From: CBDAPI01 sp964565865
Lineage (GTDB): Bacteria > Acidobacteriota > UBA6911 > RPQK01 > CBDAPI01
Direction of reading: 5' to 3'
DNA: 64,000 nt
Assembly (NCBI GenBank): GCA_964565865.1
Contig: CAZMGM010000002.1
Span: forward strand, 62,001 to 126,000
Shown: piece by piece, positions 1 to 8,939 of the stretch
Numbering within the stretch: position 1 is the first letter of the stretch
How the letters are laid out: each line of letters starts with the position of its first letter
The notes under the pieces: generated by a model
Seen by the model: the letters and a program-made list of their open reading frames with translations, nothing else
The model's database searches: none
What the model was told of the DNA's origin: nothing
Position numbers and translations under genes: made by a program

Positions 1-1502
1 GCACTGCCCGGCGCATGAATCGAGATTTCGCTGATCTGCGGCGCTAGGTTCTTCTGCAGATAGCTCACTTCCACAGCATCGATGGCGTTGCGGTCTGAAA
101 GAAGAGCGGTGGAAGCACTCGGGCTCGAGAAATCGACCCTCCACTGGAGATACCGGGCTGGTGGGCTCTGCACGGTGCTCCCAGTCGCATCACCTGCAGC
201 TCCGGCCCAATCACTCCATGTGTTGTCCGGTCTCTCTGTGTTCCCTGATCGGGTTGAAAGTCTAATCCCCTCACCGGTCGATTTGGTCACCTGCCACCGG
301 ATTCGCCCCCATATCGATGTCACACCTGCATCCAAAGCCTCTGACTCAAACGACCCCGAGCTGCCGGGATCGCGATCCAGCCGGTACAGCTTGCCGAGAT
401 TACTGGTAGCCAGGATGATCCGATTGCGGGAAGCCAGGATCCGAGTAATCTGTTCGTCAGCCGTTTGCCCCAGCACCTTCTTCAGCCGTGCCGGTGTCAG
501 GGAGAGCAGTCGTCCCTGGTGGCCGGTTCCCATTAGTACCTCTCCGTTCTGCCGAACCAGCAGGTCAAATACAGTCTGCTTATCCTGGCTGTAGAGCTTT
601 TCAACCAGGCCCTCCCGGTTCACGCGATAGAGCTCAAGCTTCGCCCCCTTCCTAGTCCCTTCGATCCGTAGGGTTTCTTCGGCCTTATTGCTCATACTCT
701 CGGGAGCAGTGGTCTTGGCTTGGACTTCGGTCGAGGCTTTAGCCGTAGTGGGGCTGCTGGAGATGCCCACGGCATAGACGTTGCCGTAGCGATCCGTATT
801 GACGGCTCGGATCTCTTCGAGTTGCGAATCCAGGACAACAAACGGCTTCCCACTGCGACTGAGCTTCGTGAGCAAGCCTCCCGGAGAAGAACCAGCCAAA
901 AGATTCCCTTCAGCATCCCAGGCAAGATCCACGATGTGTTGCTCGCGGCTGTCGTAAAAGACAGAGTGCCGTCCTCCCGCCCCTACTTTGAAGATTCGCC
1001 CCTCGGGCCCGGTGGCAACGAACAAGTTTCCTTCAGAATCGAGGATCAGGTCCCAGATATACTTCTCCTCGGGATCGAAAAACGTACTAACCGTGCCATC
1101 CGACCCAATCCGATAGACCTTTCCGTTGGGGGCGCTGGCAGCCAGAATCTCTCCGTTCGGTCGAACCGCCAGGCCGTGGACGCCGGGCTCTTCGAAGTCG
1201 GCAACCTCCATACCCTCGCCGTCTACGGTCATTCGAAACAGCTTTCCCTCACTTCCGGTCCCGGCCAACACGTTGCCCTGATGATCGACCGTCGCCGAAT
1301 AAATAAAGGCCTGGCCGGTATCGTACGCCAGGTTGATTTCGGGGGCCCTGACCAGCCGGCCATCGCTAGTGAGGCCGACGCTTCTGAAGGTTCCCTTCAA
1401 GAAGTCGTTCTGGGTTGAGGATCTCCAAAATAGGGGCTTGGATCCCAGCAACAGGGGTGGGCTAAACGCCAGGAGGAGGGTACAACAGGAAAGGAGGCGC
1501 AT
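1..1502 (-). CDS. Secreted beta-propeller-like protein (partial, 3' end outside window)
   Basis: The minus strand stays open from an ATG at 1502 to the left edge (500 codons, no stop), so the C-terminus lies outside the window. The first ~20 residues form a signal peptide (short basic start, then a Leu-rich core). After it come repeated units of the type 'DxxGNxxxGT...G.lf.' (for example around residues 75-90, 140-155 and 190-200), the spacing expected of NHL/SMP-30-like propeller blades. A low-complexity Ser/Thr/Ala linker follows, then more blades. The start lies 11 bases after the stop of the S55 gene on the same strand, so the two are probably co-transcribed. No catalytic motif is seen; a periplasmic or surface scaffold role is inference. 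Confidence 0.75.
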   Translation of the reverse strand, partial: MRLLSCCTLLLAFSPPLLLGSKPLFWRSSTQNDFLKGTFRSVGLTSDGRLVRAPEINLAYDTGQAFIYSATVDHQGNVLAGTGSEGKLFRMTVDGEGMEVADFEEPGVHGLAVRPNGEILAASAPNGKVYRIGSDGTVSTFFDPEEKYIWDLILDSEGNLFVATGPEGRIFKVGAGGRHSVFYDSREQHIVDLAWDAEGNLLAGSSPGGLLTKLSRSGKPFVVLDSQLEEIRAVNTDRYGNVYAVGISSSPTTAKASTEVQAKTTAPESMSNKAEETLRIEGTRKGAKLELYRVNREGLVEKLYSQDKQTVFDLLVRQNGEVLMGTGHQGRLLSLTPARLKKVLGQTADEQITRILASRNRIILATSNLGKLYRLDRDPGSSGSFESEALDAGVTSIWGRIRWQVTKSTGEGIRLSTRSGNTERPDNTWSDWAGAAGDATGSTVQSPPARYLQWRVDFSSPSASTALLSDRNAIDAVEVSYLQKNLAPQISEISIHAPGS

Positions 1503-1513
1503 GAGATCTGGAA

Positions 1514-3319
1514 TCAACCTTTCACCATCAGTTGAATGGTCTTGACCCCCTCCAGCACCAGATCGGTGGCGGCGAGCTCCCTTTCGAGAAAAACTACGTT
1601 CTCAAGGGGACGAGAGGCCCCACTGGTTCGTTCTGAACGATGGATCTCCAGCATCGAAGGGGGAAGTAGCGGCATTCCTTCTCCCGCAACCACCGACCCC
1701 GGCCGCCCTCTAAGAAGGCGCACGTAGATGCGATCGTTTCTCTTTAGGTTGTTGATCGCCCGAACCAGTTGATAAACCGTCTGTGGGATGGGCTGAGCCG
1801 CCTCCTTGGCAGCCGCAGTCCGGGTCAGTGAGATGCCCTCGCCCACCAGAACCTGCACCGGACCTTCTCTCAAATCCCGAGGGATCTTGAGGGAATAGTT
1901 CTGCAGCATCTGTCGACCGTTGTCTCGGCGCAGGACCAGTGTCAGCTTCACTTCTTCGCCAGGTTTCACTTTCTGTTTGTCTACCCAGACTTGCTCCAGC
2001 GTCGCGACCAGCTTCTCCTCAACTGCCTGGATGTCCACCTGTACCATTTCTACAGGCACATCATCGAAACCACTGTTTATAAGGAGATCCAGCAGTCCTC
2101 CGACAGTGAGGGCCGCTTCGGCCATCGCGCCTGTGTTTCGCGAGTATCTCACTGCCGGCTGTCCCTCAATCGCGATACGAGTGTCGACCCGGAATGTTTG
2201 CAGCCCTATTGATCTCTCCGAGCTGACCAGGGAGTTAAAAACGGCAAGATTGGCGAGTAGCGGAGTCAAGAAAGGGTCCCGGACTACCTCGACATTGATT
2301 TCTCGAACGCCCTGCCGACTGGTGTGCAGGCGAACGGAAATGGGGAGCATCCTGGCCTTCTCTCCTCTCAAGCCCAGAATACCGGTATCCCGGTCCTGTT
2401 TAATGCTTCCCACCAGGTTACCAACAGCCGTTACCTTTAAACCGGTCGAGAGGCTCGAAATGACGGTCAAAACAGCGCCCGTAGCCATGGGCATGTCGGT
2501 AAAGCCGGTCCCCAGAAATGGATGCCCAAAAGCATAGACCCGGGCACCGTCAACGTGGGTAATGGTTCCGGCTGCGCCAACTTGAAGATCACCCCGCACG
2601 AGCTGAGCGACCAGACTCGCCCCTGGAGCCACCGGGGCCTCTTCAAAATCATTACCGGAAGACCACAGGCCCAATGCCGGGAGGAATCCCAGGGAGCGCA
2701 CAGCCTTTTCAAAAAATCTGATAGTGGAAGGATCAAATCCAGAGAGGCTCAGTGGCGTGAGAATTGGCTCCAGGTCACCGCGGACGCCGCGCTGGCCCAG
2801 CTCCACAGGTATTCGTGGCGCGAAGTTCGAGACTCGCTGGATTTCCCCCAGCTCGCGCGAACGGTCGGAAAAGCTTTTTGGAGAAGACCACTGGGAGGGA
2901 GCCGACATTTGCTCGAATATCTCTACCATTTCGTGGATCGGGGTAATCCCGGCGATCGGTTCCTTTGAAAACGGGAAGGAAAACGCGATGGCACCAATTA
3001 GCTTTCCTTCGATGTAGACAGGACTTCCGCTCATGCCCGAAAAAACGCCTGTTGTCTCGACCTTCTCCCCCCGGAGTCGGCACAGGATCAGGTTTCTGCC
3101 GGGCCGGACATTCTCCAGAACTCCTAAGATCTCAACTTGGAATTCCTCGATGGCAACCTTCTCGAAAGTGGTCTTGCCCGTTCCAGTCATCCCTGGCTTT
3201 ATCTGCTCGAGGGGAAGAAAGTCCAGCCGCTGTCCCCAGACATTGACCCAGAGCAGAGTCCCCATCAGGACTCCAGTCATAAAACCCTCGTGAGTTCGGA
3301 AAATCATTGCTCTCAGCAC
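1514..3319 (-). CDS. SpoIVB-like S55 peptidase domain protein
   Basis: A 601-residue exported protein. A start at residue 14 (ATG at 3280) would give a cleaner signal peptide. Residues 95-100 (GMSGSP) carry the presumed serine nucleophile of peptidase family S55, followed by a conserved 'GKLIGA' strand. Residues 251-270 contain a 'GTITHVDG...AFGHPF' segment with the candidate His266. In Bacillus SpoIVB the GTxTF/GH segment precedes GMSGSP; here the order is reversed. The remaining ~330 residues have no recognised catalytic motif. SpoIVB cleaves SpoIVFA during sporulation, but no sporulation gene is nearby, so the substrate is unknown. The propeller gene follows 11 bases downstream. Confidence 0.8.
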   Translation of the reverse strand: MLRAMIFRTHEGFMTGVLMGTLLWVNVWGQRLDFLPLEQIKPGMTGTGKTTFEKVAIEEFQVEILGVLENVRPGRNLILCRLRGEKVETTGVFSGMSGSPVYIEGKLIGAIAFSFPFSKEPIAGITPIHEMVEIFEQMSAPSQWSSPKSFSDRSRELGEIQRVSNFAPRIPVELGQRGVRGDLEPILTPLSLSGFDPSTIRFFEKAVRSLGFLPALGLWSSGNDFEEAPVAPGASLVAQLVRGDLQVGAAGTITHVDGARVYAFGHPFLGTGFTDMPMATGAVLTVISSLSTGLKVTAVGNLVGSIKQDRDTGILGLRGEKARMLPISVRLHTSRQGVREINVEVVRDPFLTPLLANLAVFNSLVSSERSIGLQTFRVDTRIAIEGQPAVRYSRNTGAMAEAALTVGGLLDLLINSGFDDVPVEMVQVDIQAVEEKLVATLEQVWVDKQKVKPGEEVKLTLVLRRDNGRQMLQNYSLKIPRDLREGPVQVLVGEGISLTRTAAAKEAAQPIPQTVYQLVRAINNLKRNDRIYVRLLRGRPGSVVAGEGMPLLPPSMLEIHRSERTSGASRPLENVVFLERELAATDLVLEGVKTIQLMVKG

Positions 3320-3455
3320 TTTGTAGGGCTCCAGGGCTTTACACTATACAGAAGGTCCCGAGTTTCGAGCAACTCCTGCAACGATCCCCGTGTCAGTCTT
3401 CATTGTCATCATAAGAACGGTAGTTCGGGGGAGGAGTTTATCCCCATGGTCCACG

Positions 3456-6400
3456 ATGAGATTCAATTCTCTGAGCCTGGTCGGTTTCAAGTCATTCGCT
3501 AACAAGACCCAGGTCTCGTTTGACGATCAGGTTACCGCAATCGTGGGGCCAAACGGATGCGGAAAATCCAATCTTTTTGATGCTCTGGCCTGGGTTCTTG
3601 GTGCCCAGAATGCCCGTGAGATGCGGGGCCGGAAGATGGAGGACTTCATCTTCGGGGGAACCCGGAAACGCAAGCGCTCGGGCATGGCCCAGGCTAGCCT
3701 TGGTATCAGCCTCAACGGCCCTTTGGACCTGGAAATCCAGGGAAAACCGATTATCGATGATCGGCTGGAAATCTGTCGCAAGCTTTACCGTTCCGGCGAG
3801 AGCGCGTACCTCGTCAATGGACGACGCTGCCGTCTGAAGGACATCCATAGAATCCTTGAGGAAGTTGGACTCGATTGCGCTTCCTACGCGTTGATCGCCC
3901 AGGGACAGATTGATGCCTTCATAACCGCCAAACCGCTCGAACGAAGAGCGGTGATCGAGGAAGCCGCTCGGATTACAGGTTACAAGAGTCAACGCCGGAG
4001 TGCGGAACTGAAGCTGGATATGGCCCAGCAGAACTTGCTCCGGGTCAACGACATTGTTCTTGAAGTTGAACGGCGGCTGAGGTCACTGAAGCGACAGGCT
4101 GCCAAAGCCCGACGATACAAACGCTTCAAGGAAGAATTTCGTGACCTCCAGAGGATACGCTTTGTAGTAGAGGCGCGGGGGCTTCAGGATGAGCTTCAGG
4201 CCCAGACTTGCCGGCTGGACCAGTTCAACGCAGATTTCAGTCGGGTCGATGAAACGTTGCGGGGTGCTCTGACCCTGCACCAGGAACGAACGGAACTACG
4301 AAACCATCTGGAGAGCGAGCTTTCCGAACTCAGCGAGCGAAGCTCTAGTTTGCTCCTAGAGATCGATCGCACTACGAACGCGATCCGCAACGATCAAGAG
4401 CAGATTGAGACAACTGGAAAGTACGTTGAGAAATTGGACGCGGAACGGGATTCAATTGAGCAGACCATTAGCCGTGTCGAAGCGGAAAAAGGCCGGTTCC
4501 AGAAAGAGATCGAAGGTCTTTGCGAGGAAGAAGGTCGAAACCTAGGGATCATAGAGAAGCACCGGAATCTTGTGCAGGAGAGTTCCCTCAAGGTTGAGGA
4601 AGTCGAAATGGCTGTCGAAGAAGGCCGTAGCCGGATTCTTGAGCTCTCCTCTCGCACGGGCTCGCTGAACGGATTGCTCGAACAGATTGACAGGCGTCTG
4701 GAAGAGCTGCAGAGCCGGGAAGGCAGGCTGGCCGAAGGCCATGCCAGATCAGCCCTAGACGTAGAGCACTTGGAAGGGGAGTTCGAGCTGAACGGGGAAA
4801 AAGTCAAAAAGCTGGGGACCGAGCGCCGAAAAATCAAGGGGAAATTAAGGGGTCTGAAAATAGAGCAGGATGAACTCGAAACGACCGTACAGGATCTGCA
4901 GTGTTCTGAGGCTGAAATCAACAACCAACTCATCGCGCTGGCCGAACGGCTCCAATCGCTGCGCGAGATTGATGTTGGGCGTTCCCAGTACAGCGGCGGA
5001 GTTCAGAAACTACTCAAGGCGCTGACCGACAACGGCTCCGTGGCGACGGGTGGAACACTGGCAGATCGGATTGAGGCAAAGCCTGAATTCGAACAACTAG
5101 TTGAAAACTTTCTGGACAACAAACTGGAATACGTTCTTGTCGATTCAATGAGGGACGCTCGAGCGGGCCTGGAGGAGGCCTTGAGCTTGAACGGCGGACG
5201 ATGTTCCTTTTTGGCTATTCGCTCGGACAACGGCTTCGGAAAAGGGGTGCCGTCAACACAACTAAACCGGTCCGTTTCCGAAGGAGTCGTGGGAAGGCTC
5301 TCGGAACTCTTGCGAATGGATAAAGACGTCGAGTCGGCTTTTCTGAGAGTCCTGCCGGAAACGGCAAATGCAGTTGTTGTCTCGGATCTGGAAAAAGCTT
5401 TCGAGCTGGCCCACTCCCATTCCGACTCTACCTTTCTCACACTGGACGGAGCGACTCTGGCACCCCGCGGTCTGCTGACCGCCAATCTTTCCGATACGCG
5501 AAAGCTCGGACTTCTTTCGCTCAAAAGGAGAACCAAGGACACTGAGGAAAAGGTAGCCCGCTCCCAGCGCCGGCAGAAACGCCTGAAGAATCGGTTGAAA
5601 TCTGAAACTCGGAAGCTCGCGTCTCTGAAGTTGAGGACCCAGAACACCAGGAAGGACCTCACAGAAACGGAGCGCAGCCTTTGGCAATCTGAGGTCAACA
5701 ACGAACAACTGAAATTGAACTTGGATCGGGAAAAGACAAGCATCACGGATCTGAATCAGGAGCTAAAAAAAACCCGGGCGGCCATCGAATCCTCACATGC
5801 ACAGACGAGTCACAAACAGAAACAGCTGGCCACCGTGAACAAAGACAATCTGCAGGCTGAGAAGCGCCTCAATGCGGCCAGGAAGCAGCTCGCAGAATTA
5901 CGGGGGGAACTTGACCGCGTTCAGCAGCAATACAACTCTGCTGCTTCCAACCACAAGATTCTGCAGGAGCGAAAGCAAGCGGTGAACGACACTCTGGCTA
6001 GAATCGGGGAACAGCAAGAGGGTTTCGAGGACCGCGAGGAGTCAGTTTCTCAGGCGATCGAGCAAAATCGGCAACGAGTTTCGGAAATGGCTAACCGGAT
6101 TCAATGCATGTCGGACAAGCTCTCAAAACTCAGCCAACAGGAAGATGAGGTGAGCAGTTCACTGTCGAAAAAGCGTTCTCAATACCAGGACTGGAAAGCC
6201 GAATCTCCCCGCCTGGAAGAAGATCTGGATCAATTGAGAAGAGAGAAGGAACGGACTCAACGGTCAGGAACCGAAGTACAGGTCGAAGTTGCCAGAATTG
6301 AAACTCAGATTCAGGGGATTGAAGATCAATGCCGCGAGCAACTCGAGGAATCAATCCGGGACCTTCTCGAGAGCGTCGCACTGACCGGCGTCAACACAGG

Positions 6401-7037
6401 AGAGACTTTGAAACGTCATGTCGACCTCAAAGATCGCCTGGAGAAATTCGGACCCATTAATATGACCGCTCTCGAGGAGTATCAGGAGAACGAGGAACGG
6501 TACAACTTCCTGATCGACCAGCGGCGCGACCTGGAAGCCTCCATCGCGGACACTCACAAAGCCATTCAGGACCTCAACCGCCGGAGCCGCCAGCAGTTCA
6601 AGAAAGCCTTTGAGGCTGTGAATCGAAACTTCAGAGAAGTCTTCCAGACTCTGTTCGGGGGAGGGGACTGTGGAATGAGGCTGCTGGATGAGGATGACCT
6701 TCTGGAGAGTGGTCTGGAGGTTTTCGCACAGCCTCCCGGCAAACGTCTCCAGAATGTCATGCTGCTCTCCGGGGGAGAAAAGGCCCTCACTGTTTTTGCC
6801 CTTCTGGTGGGTCTTTTCGAGTATCGGCCCAGCCAATTCTGCATACTGGACGAAGTCGATGCCCCCCTGGACGACGCCAATGTAACGCGCTTCACGAAGC
6901 TGTTGCGAAAAATGAGCGATAAGACTCAGATTATCGTAGTCACACACAACAAACAGACGATGGAAATGGCCGATGCTCTTTTCGGGGTGACTATGGAAGA
7001 GCCGGGCGTATCAGAAATCGTCTCGGTCAGGATGTAG
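3456..7037 (+). CDS. smc: Chromosome segregation protein SMC
   Basis: SMC ATPase, which forms the condensin core that organises and segregates the chromosome. The ATG at 3456 is chosen because it begins the family-typical N-terminus (MRFNSLSLVGFKSF); the frame is open further upstream to 3390 but adds an unrelated stretch. This gives 1193 residues, normal for bacterial SMC. Walker A GPNGCGKS lies at residues 31-38. Long heptad-rich coiled coils flank a Gly-containing hinge near residues 510-640. The ABC signature LSGGEKAL starts at ~1104, Walker B CILDEVDAPLDD follows at ~1128 and the D-loop and switch His after it. The 3.6 kb frame is intact, which argues against widespread sequencing frameshifts in this assembly. 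scpA and scpB are not nearby. Confidence 0.97.
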   Translation: MRFNSLSLVGFKSFANKTQVSFDDQVTAIVGPNGCGKSNLFDALAWVLGAQNAREMRGRKMEDFIFGGTRKRKRSGMAQASLGISLNGPLDLEIQGKPIIDDRLEICRKLYRSGESAYLVNGRRCRLKDIHRILEEVGLDCASYALIAQGQIDAFITAKPLERRAVIEEAARITGYKSQRRSAELKLDMAQQNLLRVNDIVLEVERRLRSLKRQAAKARRYKRFKEEFRDLQRIRFVVEARGLQDELQAQTCRLDQFNADFSRVDETLRGALTLHQERTELRNHLESELSELSERSSSLLLEIDRTTNAIRNDQEQIETTGKYVEKLDAERDSIEQTISRVEAEKGRFQKEIEGLCEEEGRNLGIIEKHRNLVQESSLKVEEVEMAVEEGRSRILELSSRTGSLNGLLEQIDRRLEELQSREGRLAEGHARSALDVEHLEGEFELNGEKVKKLGTERRKIKGKLRGLKIEQDELETTVQDLQCSEAEINNQLIALAERLQSLREIDVGRSQYSGGVQKLLKALTDNGSVATGGTLADRIEAKPEFEQLVENFLDNKLEYVLVDSMRDARAGLEEALSLNGGRCSFLAIRSDNGFGKGVPSTQLNRSVSEGVVGRLSELLRMDKDVESAFLRVLPETANAVVVSDLEKAFELAHSHSDSTFLTLDGATLAPRGLLTANLSDTRKLGLLSLKRRTKDTEEKVARSQRRQKRLKNRLKSETRKLASLKLRTQNTRKDLTETERSLWQSEVNNEQLKLNLDREKTSITDLNQELKKTRAAIESSHAQTSHKQKQLATVNKDNLQAEKRLNAARKQLAELRGELDRVQQQYNSAASNHKILQERKQAVNDTLARIGEQQEGFEDREESVSQAIEQNRQRVSEMANRIQCMSDKLSKLSQQEDEVSSSLSKKRSQYQDWKAESPRLEEDLDQLRREKERTQRSGTEVQVEVARIETQIQGIEDQCREQLEESIRDLLESVALTGVNTGETLKRHVDLKDRLEKFGPINMTALEEYQENEERYNFLIDQRRDLEASIADTHKAIQDLNRRSRQQFKKAFEAVNRNFREVFQTLFGGGDCGMRLLDEDDLLESGLEVFAQPPGKRLQNVMLLSGGEKALTVFALLVGLFEYRPSQFCILDEVDAPLDDANVTRFTKLLRKMSDKTQIIVVTHNKQTMEMADALFGVTMEEPGVSEIVSVRM

Positions 7038-7565
7038 TGCCTCGTTCGCTGTCAGCGGCCGAAGACCCCAGGAACGGGGTTCTTCACCACCAGGCACAAA
7101 GTGGACAGAAGAAACTGTCTCTGTGGTTGAAGCTCATCTTCGGCCTGCCCGAGTCGGACGAACCGCCCATAAGCAACACCTAAATGAGGAGGGGTGGAGC
7201 AAACACAGGTCGGTTCACGTGGAGCCCATATTACGGCAACCGCAGGCTTTCTGACCGAGGGTCTTGACCAGGTTCCGAGCCGGTTTAGGGGACGAGGTGG
7301 TGTGCGTCAAATAGTACAAAAACATCACGCCGTTGACCCCGGATCTACCTTGCCCACTGTGTGGTCTTCTTTTCAGAAGGGATCCGATAGAAAGTGTTAT
7401 TGATCTCGGTAGTGTTGAGTCGCTTCGGGTAGAACTGGAGACATTCTTTCTGTGGAAGGATCTCCGGAGAAAAGCCCCGTTCCATTGCTTATAGGAGAAT
7501 CCGGACCTACGCACCTAAAACCATTCCAGACACAGGCCTCCCCGGCTTGATCTGGCAGGGCTGGC
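7038..7565. other. Gene-free interval between smc and the DUF4340 gene
   Basis: About 530 bases between two convergent genes. Apart from the hairpin at 7061-7085 nothing convincing is seen: short open frames on both strands lack ribosome sites and recognisable motifs. Confidence 0.6.
7061..7085 (+). terminator. Weak hairpin after smc
   Basis: GAAGACCCC pairs with GGGGTTCTTC across a short loop (one bulge), 24 bases after the smc stop. There is no U-tract, so it may only be a 3'-end stabilising stem. Confidence 0.3.
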
Positions 7566-8927
7566 TTACCCGGTCTTCTTCTGCACCAGGTCCCTTCTCT
7601 GGAGATGCACTTTGTCGAAACTGTCGGAGGAGATGACATAGTACCAGTTCGCAAATCTTCGATTGAGCTTCTCCGACGTCTCACGCCCCTCCTCTAAGTC
7701 CTCTTCCCAATCCTGGTACTTCCCGTGGAGTTCCTTGTTTCTCTTGTCTTCGTCCGTCAAATCTTCGTCGGGTTTTCCCTGAAAAGAAAGACTGCCGGCC
7801 TTTCTCGGTTCACTGAAATGGTCCGAGTTGAAAGAGGTTGTGATGAACAGGTAGCGATTCTCTCCCGGGCCAGCGGACTCATCATCACTAGCCGCAGTCC
7901 CAGCCGTCACGGCCTCGGCATCTCCATACAGCACTTCACCAAATCGAAGAATGTAGGTCATCCCTTTGGACGTTTTTACTTCGAGCTCGCCCTCGTTCGA
8001 GAGCAGGTTTCCATCCCGAGTAAAGTAATACCCCTTACTCTGCAGGGAAAGCATGGCTTCTTGAGAGATCGGTATGTCGTCTCCGGAGCGCTGCAGTGAC
8101 TGAGAGAGTCCTTTGGGCTTGGGCCGGACTCCCACGATGGACAGCTCATCGATGCCCCGCAGTAAATCGTCCACCTTGGTGGAATTCAGCTCCTCGCTGG
8201 ACCGCATCCCCTCGGCTTTCCACTCCCCGTCGTTGCCCAGAACGATTTCCCCCCGCTGGACCACTCGGCGAGTGCGCTCGTTAATGAAATAGTCCTTAAT
8301 GATGATCTTCTCGATGTCGTCCTTTTCTACTTCGAGCAGGTCTGTTTCAATCCAGTCGGCAAAGGAGGTCGAAATGTCCAGATCGAGGTTCGAGACGTAG
8401 ATCCGTTTCTGCTCCGGGATTCTCACAAAATGCAGGTTGTCTTCTTCTCCCGTAGCCTTGCCGATGATCAAATCCGCCAGGATTTGGCCAGAGGCGTTTT
8501 TGACTGTAACGCGTTCACCCCGACCGGTCAGACTGGTAGTCGTCTCGTCAAGGGGATCGACCACGCCGCTAGCTTCATGATCGGCAACGTTATTCGAGCG
8601 GAAGCCGTCTTTCTTGATGCCGATCAGGCCCGCCGCGGTCTTGGCTAGGCGGTCCTTGCCGTCGGCCGGATAGTCATGGTGCGAGGGTATGGTCCACACC
8701 TCACCGTCAAAAGTGACTTTGAAAGGCCTGGCGGTCCCGGTGTCCTCATTGAACTCTATGACTTCCAGAGTGGTAGCGGTATTGGGATCCTCAAAGTCTC
8801 CAAAGAAGGGCTCACCAACGTCCGTGAAGGCTTCCGGATTCACCCGACCCGGAGCCGTGATCAGGGCCAGCAGCAGCAGGCCCATAGCCACTCCAACATA
8901 AGTCAGTGTCTGCCTAGTTTCACTCAT
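7566..8927 (-). CDS. DUF4340 domain protein
   Basis: A 453-residue protein with one N-terminal membrane anchor (residues ~8-25) and a large extracytoplasmic part. The layout (a paired module beginning 'WTIPSHHDYPAD...', then 'ADLIIGKA...VRIPEQKRIYVSNLDLD', then a second similar module) is that of DUF4340. Such proteins usually follow a GldG-type ABC transporter, as here: it lies 12 bases downstream of the permease-GldG gene and is the third gene of that operon. Function of the family is unknown; a role as periplasmic accessory of the transporter is inferred from context. No truncation is seen. Confidence 0.85.
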   Translation of the reverse strand: MSETRQTLTYVGVAMGLLLLALITAPGRVNPEAFTDVGEPFFGDFEDPNTATTLEVIEFNEDTGTARPFKVTFDGEVWTIPSHHDYPADGKDRLAKTAAGLIGIKKDGFRSNNVADHEASGVVDPLDETTTSLTGRGERVTVKNASGQILADLIIGKATGEEDNLHFVRIPEQKRIYVSNLDLDISTSFADWIETDLLEVEKDDIEKIIIKDYFINERTRRVVQRGEIVLGNDGEWKAEGMRSSEELNSTKVDDLLRGIDELSIVGVRPKPKGLSQSLQRSGDDIPISQEAMLSLQSKGYYFTRDGNLLSNEGELEVKTSKGMTYILRFGEVLYGDAEAVTAGTAASDDESAGPGENRYLFITTSFNSDHFSEPRKAGSLSFQGKPDEDLTDEDKRNKELHGKYQDWEEDLEEGRETSEKLNRRFANWYYVISSDSFDKVHLQRRDLVQKKTG

Positions 8928-8939
8928 GGCGTATCTCCT

